Origin: Planctomycetaceae bacterium
GTDB taxonomy: Bacteria; Planctomycetota; Planctomycetia; Planctomycetales; Planctomycetaceae
Direction of reading: 5' to 3'
DNA length: 64,000 nucleotides
NCBI GenBank assembly: GCA_041398825.1
Contig: JAWKTX010000008.1
Coordinates: forward strand, 62,001 to 126,000
Made by a program: the position numbers and the translations under genes. The notes beneath the pieces are model-generated. The model was not told the DNA's origin and did no database searches. It worked only from the letters and a program-made list of their open reading frames with translations. This document shows positions 36,691 through 47,373 of this stretch, in pieces (the first letter of the stretch is position 1; each line of letters opens with the position of its first letter).

Positions 36691-37539
36691 GTTGCCCTCG
36701 ATCTAAAGAAAGTCATGCTATTCCGGAAGTGATTCGGATCTCTCACCAGGGGCTTGCGTTGCGTAATTGAGGGAATTCCACAGATAATGTCGGTCAACTG
36801 ATATTCAAAATAGGTTTGCACACATTCCAGCAAAACAGCCTGAGCAGCCACTCGCTCGGCCGGCCCGGTGGTCGAGAACCGGGGTGTGAAAAGACCTTGA
36901 GCTTTCGGCGTCAGGCATTTCATGCACTCATGAGAAAGATGGTCAACGAAGGTCGGCCAGTCATTATTCGATGAACCTGGAATGAGAATCTGGTGTTGGA
37001 CTTCGATTCGCTTCGCTGGAATGATCAACCAACTGCTTGCGAAACCGTTCGGAATGCTGGTTCACGTGATGCGAGACGCCTTGGCAGATCGTCAGCCAGA
37101 TCATGTCTGGCGACAAAACAACCGGTCGATGCGATCGACAGGCGGCCGCAATCACATTGACCAGGAGATGGCAAGACATTCCACTACAAAGCTCACCTCT
37201 TGGCCGAGAGCACGTCTCGATTTTTGGGGTCGACTTTTTCGCAAGATCAGCACTCTGTAGATCACCGTGTTGCTTCTCGTCCAGCGTTGCGGAAGTGTTT
37301 CGCTGAACTTCCTCGGTCAGCCATGCAGGCGGCTGCAAGTAGTCGTTGATCGTGTCAACACTCGGGACGACCTCGAACGGGTCGCCTTCCGGAGTGACTT
37401 CATTGACGCGAAAGGTGATACCAGAGAAAGGAGTCGCCAGCATGTCGCTTGCTTGGGAACTTAGGCTGGCATCCGTGCGAGTTGGTTCTTCTTGCTTTTC
37501 ACCATTCATAGGAATGCACCGAACCAGGAATAGAGACAT
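36687..37539 (-). pseudogene. DUF4419-family gene, frameshifted and C-terminally truncated
   Basis: The first frame (37539 to about 37000) carries the DUF4419 core: LLVNVIAAACRSHRPVVLSP, DMIWLTICQGVSHHVNQHS and ERFRKQLVDHS, then diverges to a stop. A one-base shift near 37010 restores KRIEVQHQILIPGSSNNDWP and CGIPSITQ in the second frame, which ends with ATGA overlapping the beta-prime-like start. Family members usually continue well past GIPSIT, so the C-terminal part is missing too. The gene is 21 bp downstream of the HEAT-repeat gene. Function of the family is unknown. A programmed frameshift or sequencing error is possible. Confidence 0.7.
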
Positions 37540-37560
37540 CTCGATATCGCGTGGCGTTGC

Positions 37561-39768
37561 CTAACAGGGGTTTCGGACCGGGACCAGGGCTGGGGACGCT
37601 ATGAACCGTTGACAAAACACTGTCAACAGGTCCGCCATGTTTGACGGATCGGCCGAATGAAGTGCCTTGCTTAATCGCCAGCGAACATAGTGGTTTCGCA
37701 CGATGCGAGGGAGAACGTCGGACGTTGTGGCGGACAGGCCAAGGACCGAAACCAGAGCTTCGGCCACGCTTTCGCGCAGCTCGGTCACGGAGCAGTCGAA
37801 AACCGGATTTGAATCCTGATCAAGCTCGTCATCACGATCCAGCAAATCGACAACGAATGGCAGTGAATCAATGGCTTTAGGACCGATGGCCCGCAACACC
37901 TGGACGGCATAATTCGAACCAATGGGTGAGTCGTGAATCGTAAGTGCTGCTAGTTCCGCAACGAGAGGACTTGCATCCGAACCCAGCGAATACAGCAGTT
38001 CCAGTACGGCGCAACTTGAAGGACCCCACAAGAAATTGGTCCGTGGCAACATGGCACCGAGCAACTGGACCAACTTACCTCGGTCGTATCCTCGTTCGCT
38101 CAGCAACCGACATGCGTTAATGTGCTTGGTGTTTTCCCATCCAACAGGGCTGTCGACAATCTGTTCGAGTTCCCTTACCGCGATCAACGGATTCCGTTCC
38201 AACACGCTTCTTGCCAGTTGTAAAGGATGAGGCCACGCGCTGCACAGGGACTCAAGGGAGGGACCGTGATAGAAGTTTCGATTCTTGATTTCATAGAGAT
38301 AGCCGCGACAAGCGTCATGGATAACGGCCTTCGCAATACGAGGATCGTCTGGCGCAAATTTCAGTAGCGCCTCCGCACTGGCTTCTCCGCCACGGTGAGT
38401 CATCAGCTCCAGCAGTTCATCAATGTAAATCGCCGCTCCATCCCCAAGGGCGTAGACAGCACGCTCCGTACAATCATCGTACGAATGGTGTTCATGCTGG
38501 CAGAGCCACGCTTTTACTTCCGGAGCCTCTGGTTCTAGCGCAGGCAGAATACTCGCGGACCAGGCCTCCAGTTCGTCATCACCCGAATGTGCCCACATAC
38601 GAACCGCCTCCAGCACAATCGGCACGAATTTTCCCAGCGAAATCAAGAGTTCGCGCGGCGGTCGCTCAGGCCTGATGCTCTTCGTATTTTCAATCGTGAG
38701 TATGATCTCCATCGCCATGCATCGAGCTTCGCTTTCGGTTAGGTCATCACGCTCGAGGGCCGCTTTGATCTCATGAAATCGCCTGTCCAGCGGCCTCAGT
38801 GTCTTTTGGCTCGCGTTGGTCCATTGGTCCAGGGCGTGTTTTGCTTCGAGCGCCACGCTGGGTTCGGGCGATTGCACCAGCATGTTGAGCATGGAATCCA
38901 GCCAAATTAGCTCGCAACAATCTTTGTCTTCCACCAGACGAGACAACAGCGACAGCTTTTGCGGATCGCCAATTTGATTAAGGTCTTGAAGTGCTTCCAC
39001 GACAGCATTGCGGACCCCGCGATCAGGATGCTCGCAGCCCTTCTGCAGTGCTGGCAGTGGGTCGTCAAACCACGAAAAGACTCTTGATCGCTCGTAGTAC
39101 GGAATCGCTTTACAAGCAACGCAGTTCAAGACGGCATCAATCGCCGGCATCGGCACCCAGTGAATCTTGTCGAGCATGTTGACCAAATAGTAATCGCTCG
39201 AACCGTTGAACAGGAGCCGCTCAATAATTAGCGGAGACGCCGTTCGGCCGGCGAGCACAATCGCGTCTGCTACTTCGGAATGACGATTTTCGAACTCCGG
39301 ATTCTGAACTACGTCCAGACAACTGTTAATGACATCCTCCGAATTCGCCCCGATCGTTATCAACGACTGGACGGCGGCTCGAAAAAGCCCTGTATCTTCG
39401 TTCGACAGGTAGGGAATCAGCGTGCTTGCAACACTGCACGCCGCAGCACCAAGGTTGCCAATCGCCTGAATCGCTCGAAGCGTTACGGCTCGATTGGGAT
39501 GATTAGCGAGCGATTGCAGCGTTTCGCGAGCGTGACCATGGTCAGGGACTTGAAGCAAAACGGCTTCGCAAGCCGCGACGCGCGTCAACGCGTGGCTATC
39601 CGCGAGACGCTCGACAAGTGCGTCTCGCGCGGCAACCGCGCCGGCTTCGTGGTACCAGGCGACAAACGATTCCGCAGAGCGACGTCGCCTTCGCTGGTCC
39701 GGACTGGTAAGTTCTTCCCTTGCCGCGTTGAGATCGGGGCTATTTATGGGTCCACGAGAAGTATTCAC
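37561..39768 (-). CDS. HEAT-repeat protein
   Basis: The 735-aa all-helical protein has repeated HEAT/armadillo-like pairs. Examples are LVERLADSHALTRVAACEAVL, SLANHPNRAVTLRAIQAIGNLG, GCEHPDRGVRNAVVEALQDL and LPFVVDLLDRDDELDQD. No catalytic motif or export signal is visible. HEAT solenoids serve as protein-protein scaffolds. It lies between the kinase (60 bp upstream) and the DUF4419 gene (21 bp downstream) on the same strand, which suggests an operon. It may be a kinase substrate or adaptor (inference). Confidence 0.85.
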   Translation of the reverse strand: MNTSRGPINSPDLNAAREELTSPDQRRRRRSAESFVAWYHEAGAVAARDALVERLADSHALTRVAACEAVLLQVPDHGHARETLQSLANHPNRAVTLRAIQAIGNLGAAACSVASTLIPYLSNEDTGLFRAAVQSLITIGANSEDVINSCLDVVQNPEFENRHSEVADAIVLAGRTASPLIIERLLFNGSSDYYLVNMLDKIHWVPMPAIDAVLNCVACKAIPYYERSRVFSWFDDPLPALQKGCEHPDRGVRNAVVEALQDLNQIGDPQKLSLLSRLVEDKDCCELIWLDSMLNMLVQSPEPSVALEAKHALDQWTNASQKTLRPLDRRFHEIKAALERDDLTESEARCMAMEIILTIENTKSIRPERPPRELLISLGKFVPIVLEAVRMWAHSGDDELEAWSASILPALEPEAPEVKAWLCQHEHHSYDDCTERAVYALGDGAAIYIDELLELMTHRGGEASAEALLKFAPDDPRIAKAVIHDACRGYLYEIKNRNFYHGPSLESLCSAWPHPLQLARSVLERNPLIAVRELEQIVDSPVGWENTKHINACRLLSERGYDRGKLVQLLGAMLPRTNFLWGPSSCAVLELLYSLGSDASPLVAELAALTIHDSPIGSNYAVQVLRAIGPKAIDSLPFVVDLLDRDDELDQDSNPVFDCSVTELRESVAEALVSVLGLSATTSDVLPRIVRNHYVRWRLSKALHSADPSNMADLLTVFCQRFIASPALVPVRNPC

Positions 39769-39828
39769 GGTGTTTGCGAGTCTCCGTTTCGATTCGCCTC
39801 AAAATTACCTGGTGGAAGTCGGCATGGG

Positions 39829-42800
39829 TTAGTTAAGCTCGGGATCTCGCTGTTTTCCATTCCAGCGGCAAATTCCCTGACTAGAGCCTGCAATGATCTC
39901 CAGATCGTCTTTTCCAAAACCGACGAACCAAATTCCGTTTGATTCGCCGTTGGTGTTCAGCACCGTTGCGAAGAGACTTCCCGTTTGCACATCCCAGATT
40001 TTGATCGAACCATCACGGCTGGCGGTCGCAACCCGCGTCTCCTGATGGGAAAACGCCAGATCGGTGATCTCCCCCTGATGGTCGTCGAGGATCGCCTGGA
40101 TTCGCCATTTCTGCGCGTCCCAGATCTCCACGCGAGAATCTTCTTCATACGCGACGATCGCTCTCGTTCCATCACGAGAGAATCGTACCAGCGACACAGG
40201 GCGAGCGGTCCCCGGAGAAGGGGATCGTACTCGCGTGATTTTGCGCGACCCCAGGGATAGCGAATATACCAGATCGCTCTCCCTACGACGCCTCATCCAG
40301 TGGTCGATGACCTTCGGAAAACCTACCAGGACATTTTGACTTTGGTTATAGGCGAGACGTGAGATGTCAACGGCTGGCGAGTCTGCTTCCCATGGCGGGA
40401 GTTCTCCTCTCACCTCGCCTGTCTGTGCATCCAGTCGCAACATAGACTGCGACGCTATTCGCCTCACGATCAACTCATCCCCGGCGAAGCACATTGGCGC
40501 GCCAAAAGCGTTCGAACTCCAAAGTGGTTTTCGATTCGCCACGTCAATCACCGTCAACTCGGTTTGGCTCTCCGGGACCGATCGAGAAACAATCGCAACG
40601 CGAGAACCGTTCTCCTGGAGCGCAACTTCGTATTCGGTTGTCCCGTCGCTAATAGGAAGTGCTTCCTGCAGAAGCATTCTATCCCCTTTCAGGTCCCACA
40701 CCTGGAGCGATCGGTCCACGGTAACGAAAACGATCACGTTTCCATTCGCACTCTTTGCCACTCTTGCGACCTCGTCGAACGACATGGGCCAGCCCTCTGG
40801 CATTGCGTCGATCGTCGCTGGATTGGGCAACTCAGCGGTGAAGAATTCGTTAGCGTCACCCAATAGCGATTTTCCCAACCAGAGAAGCATGGCATTGACT
40901 TTTGCGTCGAATGCAAGCTGCTGAACCTCGGAGGAGTTCGAGTTGAACAGCGCAAATGGGGCCCCGTCAGGAACTCGCCATACACGAACGCTTCCATCCG
41001 ACAGGGCCGTCGCGGCCAGGGTTCTCGTGGCGTTCAATGCAGCCGCCGTAATCCGGACATCGACCGGAAGACGCAACATGACGCTGCCTACCGGTTCGGT
41101 AGAGTCACCACGCTTCACCATGAATTGCACATTCCGGCGGGAAGCACCAGTTTGCTCGCGAATCGTGTCGCTCTCCTGCTCGCCAAGGTCTTGTTCTTCA
41201 ATAGAAAACGAAACAGGTTCCGGTGTATTGGACGCTTCGTCTGGGGACGACTGTTGAGCCATGATAACCGCAATCTTTGGGAGATTCAGTCCATCCAAGC
41301 TGGACGAAGTACCTGAAATCTCCGCCATGAAGGATGCCATCTTGTTTTGATCGATCGTTTCGAGCACCGTGCCGTCCGCAGATTGCAGCACCAGAAAGAC
41401 GAGTTCCACTGAGGGTGGTTGTTCCTCCGGACTGAAACGCTCACTCGCTTCTTTCGGCTCGTCGCTCGCCACTTTTTGTCCTCGATGCAGATCCCTCAAC
41501 GCGTCCCCCAGAGAAATCGTGCTCTCGGCAGGATGAACTTCCGCTTCCACCAATAATCGGCCCCCATCTGGCAGAAAGGAAACCGAACGTACCAGGTTCT
41601 TCGTTTTGTGCTCCCAGAGCACCGAACGACTCGGGACGTCGACCACTCGAATGGCCCATGCATAACCGTTTTGCATGAGTGAGACGTTTCGCACGACGGC
41701 GGCAATGCGACTTCCATCCGGTGAAATGGCTCCCAGCGTCAGCGCGGGTTGCCCTAGCTGGTCCAGGGAATCGTTGCGGGCTCGAACAGATAACAAGCGT
41801 GGCTGTTGACAAGCGTTCTTCCAGAAGGACCATTCGTAGCCCCGCAGATCTTCGTCGGTCGACAGGAGCACACGGTCTGCGTCGTTCAGTTCGCCCAAGT
41901 CATACAGCGACTCAATGAGCCGAATTTGGCTTGCATACTGGGGACGACGGAGTCTTACGTTCTGCTCTGCCAAACCAGCGTTTGCTTTGGCAAGATCCAC
42001 TTTCGCGGAAAGCTCCGCACGACGTGCCAAATCCAAACGGATCGCTCCAATCGTTAGCAGCACACTTGCCACAAGCAAAGTGGCGAACGTGCTGGTCACC
42101 AGCACCCGGCGCCGCTTGACCCAACGACGAACCTGCTCGGCGATTGGCTCTGGCCAGGCATGGACCGGCTCATCGGCCAGCCACCGTTCAATCTCGTCCG
42201 CGATCGCACCTGCCGTCGCGTATCGATTGCCTGGAGATCCTGACATGGCTTTGAGACAGATCGCTTCAAGTGCTCTGGGAGTCTCGGGGCGAATCACGCG
42301 CGGATTCACAAATTGCCCTGCTTGAACTTGCCGCAACAGTTCCGACACCGAATCGCCATGGAAGGGAGCTTGTCCCGTTAACAGGTGATAGAGTGTCGCG
42401 CCGAGGCTGAAAACGTCGCTTTCCACTCCCACTCTTGAGCCGCCGCTGGCTTGTTCCGGGCTCATATAGCCCAGGGTGCCCGCGATACCTGACGCGTGGG
42501 AAAACGTCACCCCAGCATCTGTGGGCAACTCTTCGGAGTCGGCTGGTAGCTCGTCCTCGCTGATCATTTTGGCGAGTCCCCAATCGGCGACGAACACCTC
42601 ACCGAAGTTGCCAGTCATGATGTTGTCAGGCTTGATATCGCGATGGACGACGCCACGGAAATGGGCATAGTCGATCGTTCGACAGATGGTGGAAAACTGG
42701 CCGAGTAAATTGCGGAACGCAATCGCCCGTTCCGATTCATGCGTCATTTCGAGCAGCTGACCAATCGCCCGATCAAACGTGCGTTCATCACGCAAATATC

Positions 42801-43296
42801 GCATCGCGTAGAATGGTTGTCCGCTCTTGTCATATCCAAACCCGTACAGGGGAATCACGCCGGGATGTTCGAGCTTACCAGTAATCCTGGCTTCCTGCTC
42901 CAACCGGCTTTGAGCCGAGGCGTTCCAGCGCCAGCGAGCTTTCAGGAGCTTAACGGCGACTTCACGATCAAGGCTTTTGTCGCGTGCGCGGAGGACATGG
43001 CCTTGCCCTCCCTCTCCGACAAGTTCGACGCTGGCGTACTGATCCGAGACGAATGAGAGAGGTTCGGCTTCGGCTCTTGCTGAATTTGGCAGATCGATAA
43101 ACTGTACACCGAATTGTTTCAATGATTCGATATCGTTGCGAAGCGCCTCCCAAAGTTCACGCGGGCCCTGAGGGCTGAGCTGTTCCGGCGACAGATCTTC
43201 GCCCGTATTGAGAAAGCGTTGTTCCCATTCCTCAAGCAGCCTGTTGAAACGTGATTCCCGGTCTGCAGGAATGTCGTTCTGATTGTCGTCTTGCAT
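39829..43296 (-). CDS. Membrane Ser/Thr protein kinase with C-terminal WD40-like propeller
   Basis: The 1155-aa PknB-type kinase has a P-loop GEGGQGHV (94-101), Lys116 in VAVKLL, HRDIKPDN (218-225) and the DFG-equivalent DWG (238-240). One transmembrane segment (about 396-420, LVTSTFATLLVASVLLTIGAI) is followed by a coiled-coil-like linker (AKVDLAKANAGLAEQNVRL). A large WD40-like region follows, with typical blades such as GAISPDGSRIAAVV, AFSHQETRVATASRDGSIKIWD. The ATG at 43296 is preferred to the upstream frame start. Planctomycete ECF sigma factors are often encoded beside such kinases; here the ECF gene is divergent, 212 bp away. It leads the kinase-HEAT-DUF4419-beta-prime-like operon. 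Confidence 0.93.
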   Translation of the reverse strand: MQDDNQNDIPADRESRFNRLLEEWEQRFLNTGEDLSPEQLSPQGPRELWEALRNDIESLKQFGVQFIDLPNSARAEAEPLSFVSDQYASVELVGEGGQGHVLRARDKSLDREVAVKLLKARWRWNASAQSRLEQEARITGKLEHPGVIPLYGFGYDKSGQPFYAMRYLRDERTFDRAIGQLLEMTHESERAIAFRNLLGQFSTICRTIDYAHFRGVVHRDIKPDNIMTGNFGEVFVADWGLAKMISEDELPADSEELPTDAGVTFSHASGIAGTLGYMSPEQASGGSRVGVESDVFSLGATLYHLLTGQAPFHGDSVSELLRQVQAGQFVNPRVIRPETPRALEAICLKAMSGSPGNRYATAGAIADEIERWLADEPVHAWPEPIAEQVRRWVKRRRVLVTSTFATLLVASVLLTIGAIRLDLARRAELSAKVDLAKANAGLAEQNVRLRRPQYASQIRLIESLYDLGELNDADRVLLSTDEDLRGYEWSFWKNACQQPRLLSVRARNDSLDQLGQPALTLGAISPDGSRIAAVVRNVSLMQNGYAWAIRVVDVPSRSVLWEHKTKNLVRSVSFLPDGGRLLVEAEVHPAESTISLGDALRDLHRGQKVASDEPKEASERFSPEEQPPSVELVFLVLQSADGTVLETIDQNKMASFMAEISGTSSSLDGLNLPKIAVIMAQQSSPDEASNTPEPVSFSIEEQDLGEQESDTIREQTGASRRNVQFMVKRGDSTEPVGSVMLRLPVDVRITAAALNATRTLAATALSDGSVRVWRVPDGAPFALFNSNSSEVQQLAFDAKVNAMLLWLGKSLLGDANEFFTAELPNPATIDAMPEGWPMSFDEVARVAKSANGNVIVFVTVDRSLQVWDLKGDRMLLQEALPISDGTTEYEVALQENGSRVAIVSRSVPESQTELTVIDVANRKPLWSSNAFGAPMCFAGDELIVRRIASQSMLRLDAQTGEVRGELPPWEADSPAVDISRLAYNQSQNVLVGFPKVIDHWMRRRRESDLVYSLSLGSRKITRVRSPSPGTARPVSLVRFSRDGTRAIVAYEEDSRVEIWDAQKWRIQAILDDHQGEITDLAFSHQETRVATASRDGSIKIWDVQTGSLFATVLNTNGESNGIWFVGFGKDDLEIIAGSSQGICRWNGKQRDPELN

Positions 43297-43508
43297 GGCC
43301 GACTCGATGGGTTCATTCAACGAATGAATTAACATTTCACGCGTCTGTAGCGTCGCTTGAAGCAGTCCCGGGGGCAGTTCTCCCTAAATTCTGGATAATT
43401 TCCGGCTGGATTGCCAAGCGAAATTTCGACAAGGGGAAGCATTGGTTTGGTATTTCCCGGCGTGATATACTGCCTGGTCGGCCGTAACTTATAGGGGAAG
43501 TGTTCCAG
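43297..43508. promoter_or_regulatory. Divergent promoter region between kinase operon and ECF sigma gene
   Basis: About 210 bases that must carry both promoters. If the ECF factor is autoregulatory, its recognition site should lie here and may serve both directions. No consensus is assigned. Confidence 0.4.
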
Positions 43509-44126
43509 ATGAATTCGCCTGGTTCTGTAACGTTGATGATCGAAGATTGCCTGCGTGACATTGATGCCGGCGATACCGCCGCTTTCGAGCGGTTGATAGA
43601 CGTCGCGTATGATCGGTTGGTGGAAGTCACCGAGAGAATCGTAGGTTCCATGACCACTGTGAATCGTGGCGTTCGGGTGAGCGACGTTTTTCAAGACTCT
43701 TATTTGCGTCTTCGCAGCGCGATGGCGAAGGACAATGTCAAGCCGAAGACCGCGGGAGAATTCCTGGGGTTGGCCGCCCGGCACATTCGTTTTCAAGTTC
43801 TTGACACACTGCGTTCCAGCCAACGCACGAGAGCTGACGAACTGCCTGAGGGACGTGAACCGCCAGGGCGTCAGGAAGCGGAAGACAACAGGGAGATGTG
43901 GATTTCATTCTTTGAGGCATTCGAAGAATTGCCGGAAGAAGAACGACGGGTCGCTGACCTGCTTTGGACGTGGGTCGAAGGCAAGGGAAACGTAGCAGTT
44001 CCCAATATGACTCAGAATGAAGCCGCGGAAGTGCTCGGCATTACTCGCGATCGGGTAAAAGACTTATGGCGGAAAGCAAGAATCAAAATTGCCCGCAAGT
44101 GCAAGGACTTTGATCTAACCTCGTAA
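43509..44126 (+). CDS. ECF-family RNA polymerase sigma factor
   Basis: The ATG at 43509 lies downstream of AGGGGAAG. The 205-aa protein has sigma region 2 (about 25-100; VSDVFQDSYLRLRS, FLGLAARHIRFQVLD) and region 4 (about 138-198; LPEEERRVADLLW, then TQNEAAEVLGITRDRVKDLWRKARIKI). A short loop (GKGNVAVPNM) inserts before the helix-turn-helix. It belongs to the planctomycete ECF type found beside Ser/Thr kinases. It lacks an adjacent anti-sigma gene; the divergent kinase and the dead beta-prime paralogue are the candidate regulators (inference). Confidence 0.9.
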   Translation: MNSPGSVTLMIEDCLRDIDAGDTAAFERLIDVAYDRLVEVTERIVGSMTTVNRGVRVSDVFQDSYLRLRSAMAKDNVKPKTAGEFLGLAARHIRFQVLDTLRSSQRTRADELPEGREPPGRQEAEDNREMWISFFEAFEELPEEERRVADLLWTWVEGKGNVAVPNMTQNEAAEVLGITRDRVKDLWRKARIKIARKCKDFDLTS

Positions 44127-44303
44127 GCAACTCCCTGCTGCCGATTACTCATAACGAAGAGTGCTCGCCGATAACTGGAGACACTTGCGATGTCAGAAAC
44201 ATCCGTTGGTTGAAATTCACGCTAATCTGATGCGATTTTGCATCCTGTTGATTTCCCCGCTGGTCCGTCATCCTAAAGCCGCTCGCAATCTGGAGGCAAA
44301 CAG

Positions 44304-44785
44304 ATGGCGTTGGGACGGCGTCGAGAGCAGCGGCAGCAGACGTTTTGATTTCGGCGGACGTGGACGCGGAGCCGCGGAACGTGTTCTATAACCGGTTGAA
44401 TCGCTTGCTGGCCGAGATCGAAATTGATCGCCGACTTGAGGCAGCGGCCAAGCCGTATTACGACACGTCGGGCCGCAAGTCGTTCCCTCCGGGCGTCTAC
44501 TTTCGCATGATTTTCGTCGGTTACCTGAAAGACATCTCGAGCCAGCGAGGTGAGGTGAAGACAGCTGCTGGCTGACGCGGTTTCTCGGCAGCGGCCCAGG
44601 CGAAGCGACGCCCGATCACATCACGCTTTCTTTGACGCGCAATCGTTTGCCTATTGAGATTCATTATCTGGCGTTTGAATTGGTACAGGCCGCCGTGCAG
44701 AAACATGGCCTGCTAAAAGGCAAAACGACTGATCTGGAGACGAACGCTTCCTTGAAATCGATCGTTCGTCGCGACAACGGCGGCG

Positions 44786-44790
<5 letters not shown>
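44304..44790 (+). pseudogene. IS1182-family transposase remnant
   Basis: The start reads MALGRRREQRQQTF then a stop. The next frame gives FYNRLNRLLAEIEIDRRLE and PPGVYFRMIFVGYLKDISSQRG. After an internal deletion, RFLGSGPGEATPDHITLS, GLLKGKTTDLETNASLKS and IVRRDNGGD follow. These are in-order N-terminal blocks of an IS1182-type DDE transposase. It ends abruptly at about 44785, where serine-recombinase sequence begins. Confidence 0.8.
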
Positions 44791-45505
<715 letters not shown>

Positions 45506-45710
45506 TTTGAATTGTTCTTGTCTGAGGACACGATTTTCGGGGGTGAGTTCGCACGAATTCACCACCTGATCCTCAGGCGAGGCGGGAGTGTAGCAGTCAG
45601 CAAAGTTTAATGCCAGAGTTGCTGGCCAGTCTCATTCATGGAAAACTACATTGGTGCATGTTCGTCCAAAGTGAGTGAAACCGAGCTTCCGGCCGTTGAA
45701 AATCAATCTC

Positions 45711-47228
45711 ATGCTGACCCAGGAAAATCCACAACGCGGCCTCTCCTTCCTACTGATGGCGGCCGCATTTGTCGTTGTCTCATTCGGAATGAGAGCCGCT
45801 CAGGAGATACTGCAGCCACTTCTGCTAAGTCTTTTCATATCCGTTGTTTGCATCCCGATTTATGCATCGCTGGTCCGCCGAAAAGTGGCATCCTGGCTCG
45901 CTCTGTTAACCGTAATTGGTGGCCTGATCGCGATGACACTGGTTGTCTTCTGGATCGTTATGACGTCGCTGGCTGACTTCACGCGTCAACAGGATCACTA
46001 TGCTGAACAGTTGCGATTACGATCGCGGCCCCTGACAAAACTCATCGAAAGTCTTGTGCCGGAGCAGCCAGAAGCTCCCCAGGCAGAAGAATTCAATCCG
46101 GCCGATCCGACGGATTCGGTTGACGTTCCACCTGATGAACCTGATGTCGACGACAGTGTTCGCAGAATCGATGGCGATGATGCAACCGAGAGAAATTCGC
46201 CAGATACTGCGCGCCCGTCGGCAGGAGACCCGACTCCATCGCATTCGGATGAACAATCCGCGGAGCGCAACGATGATGCGGCTGGCTTGTCTGAAAATGT
46301 TGCTGGCGAGAGTGAACGTACTGATGCTTCCCCGGAGTTGGTCGCTAACACAGGGAACGACGATTCGTCGGCGAATTCCGGCGAAGATCCGGTTGGGGCA
46401 GGCTTCAGTCAGGAAGCAGAGAAGGTCGAATCTGCCGATACCGAGGAGGAACTGGACGCCCAGTTGGATCAGGCAACCAAAGGCGACTTTGCTTCGGGGC
46501 GTCTGTTTAAACAGAGTCGAAACACTCAGGCTCCAAAATCCAGGAGAACATGGCGTCAACTCATTATGGCGCAGTTCGATCCGGGCATGGCGTTGTCGCT
46601 GGCGGCAACCCTGGCAGCAACAGTCAGTCAGATCCTGAGTAATTCGCTACTGATCCTTTTAACAGTCGTCTTTATCTTGCTGGAAGCAAGCACCGTACCG
46701 CAAAAACTGACGGCTGCCTTCGGTGCCGAGAATCGTCCGGACATTAAGTATCAGGAAATTGTGGAGAACGTTCAGAGCTACATTGTTCTGAAAACCGTCG
46801 TGAGTATTGGGACAGGTCTGCTGATTGCTGTCTGGCTCAGGCTTTTCGGAGTCCCTTACGCGGGGTTGTGGGGCATGCTGGCATTTCTGCTGAACTACAT
46901 TCCGAACATTGGCTCGATCATTGCAGCTGTTCCGGCACTCGCAGTGGCCTGGCTGGATCTGGGGCTTTCTCCCTGCATTGCATGCGGTATCGGTTACGTT
47001 CTTGTGAACGTGTTCGTAGGCAACTTTATTGAACCGCGATTGATGGGACGCGGTATGGGCCTTTCGCCACTCGTGATTTTCTGCTCAATGCTTTACTGGG
47101 GATGGACCCTCGGCCCTGTCGGCATGCTGTTGTCCGTTCCTTTGACAATGGGGCTTCGGGTAGGTTTGGAGGCGTTCAAGGATACGAAATGGATTGGCGT
47201 GCTGCTGGGTAACGCAGATTCGGAGTAG
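45711..47228 (+). CDS. AI-2E/PerM-family membrane transporter with a large acidic insertion
   Basis: The N-terminal hydrophobic pairs (residues 8-85) and the C-terminal permease core match the AI-2E/PerM family. The core includes YAGLWGMLAFLLNYIPNIGSI, NFIEPRLMGRGMGLSPLVIF and GWTLGPVGMLLSVPLT. Family members are about 350 aa; this one is about 505 aa because the hydrophilic loop at about 115-265 is a Glu/Asp/Ser/Pro-rich low-complexity insertion. Substrates of the family vary (possibly autoinducer-2, or Na+/H+ exchange). The ATG at 45711 is preferred over a GTG at 45675. Confidence 0.85.
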   Translation: MLTQENPQRGLSFLLMAAAFVVVSFGMRAAQEILQPLLLSLFISVVCIPIYASLVRRKVASWLALLTVIGGLIAMTLVVFWIVMTSLADFTRQQDHYAEQLRLRSRPLTKLIESLVPEQPEAPQAEEFNPADPTDSVDVPPDEPDVDDSVRRIDGDDATERNSPDTARPSAGDPTPSHSDEQSAERNDDAAGLSENVAGESERTDASPELVANTGNDDSSANSGEDPVGAGFSQEAEKVESADTEEELDAQLDQATKGDFASGRLFKQSRNTQAPKSRRTWRQLIMAQFDPGMALSLAATLAATVSQILSNSLLILLTVVFILLEASTVPQKLTAAFGAENRPDIKYQEIVENVQSYIVLKTVVSIGTGLLIAVWLRLFGVPYAGLWGMLAFLLNYIPNIGSIIAAVPALAVAWLDLGLSPCIACGIGYVLVNVFVGNFIEPRLMGRGMGLSPLVIFCSMLYWGWTLGPVGMLLSVPLTMGLRVGLEAFKDTKWIGVLLGNADSE

Positions 47229-47373
47229 CTTGACAGGTCAGGTCATCATCGCACCCCGCTGGGGCACAGCATCTGTTGCCGGAAAACTTCTTATCCGAGT
47301 CATTGAACGCAAAAATTGTGGCGTCCCGGTCCGGTTGTTCGTCGTCTTCAGTTCTGTAGAATGAGGTTGGTCC

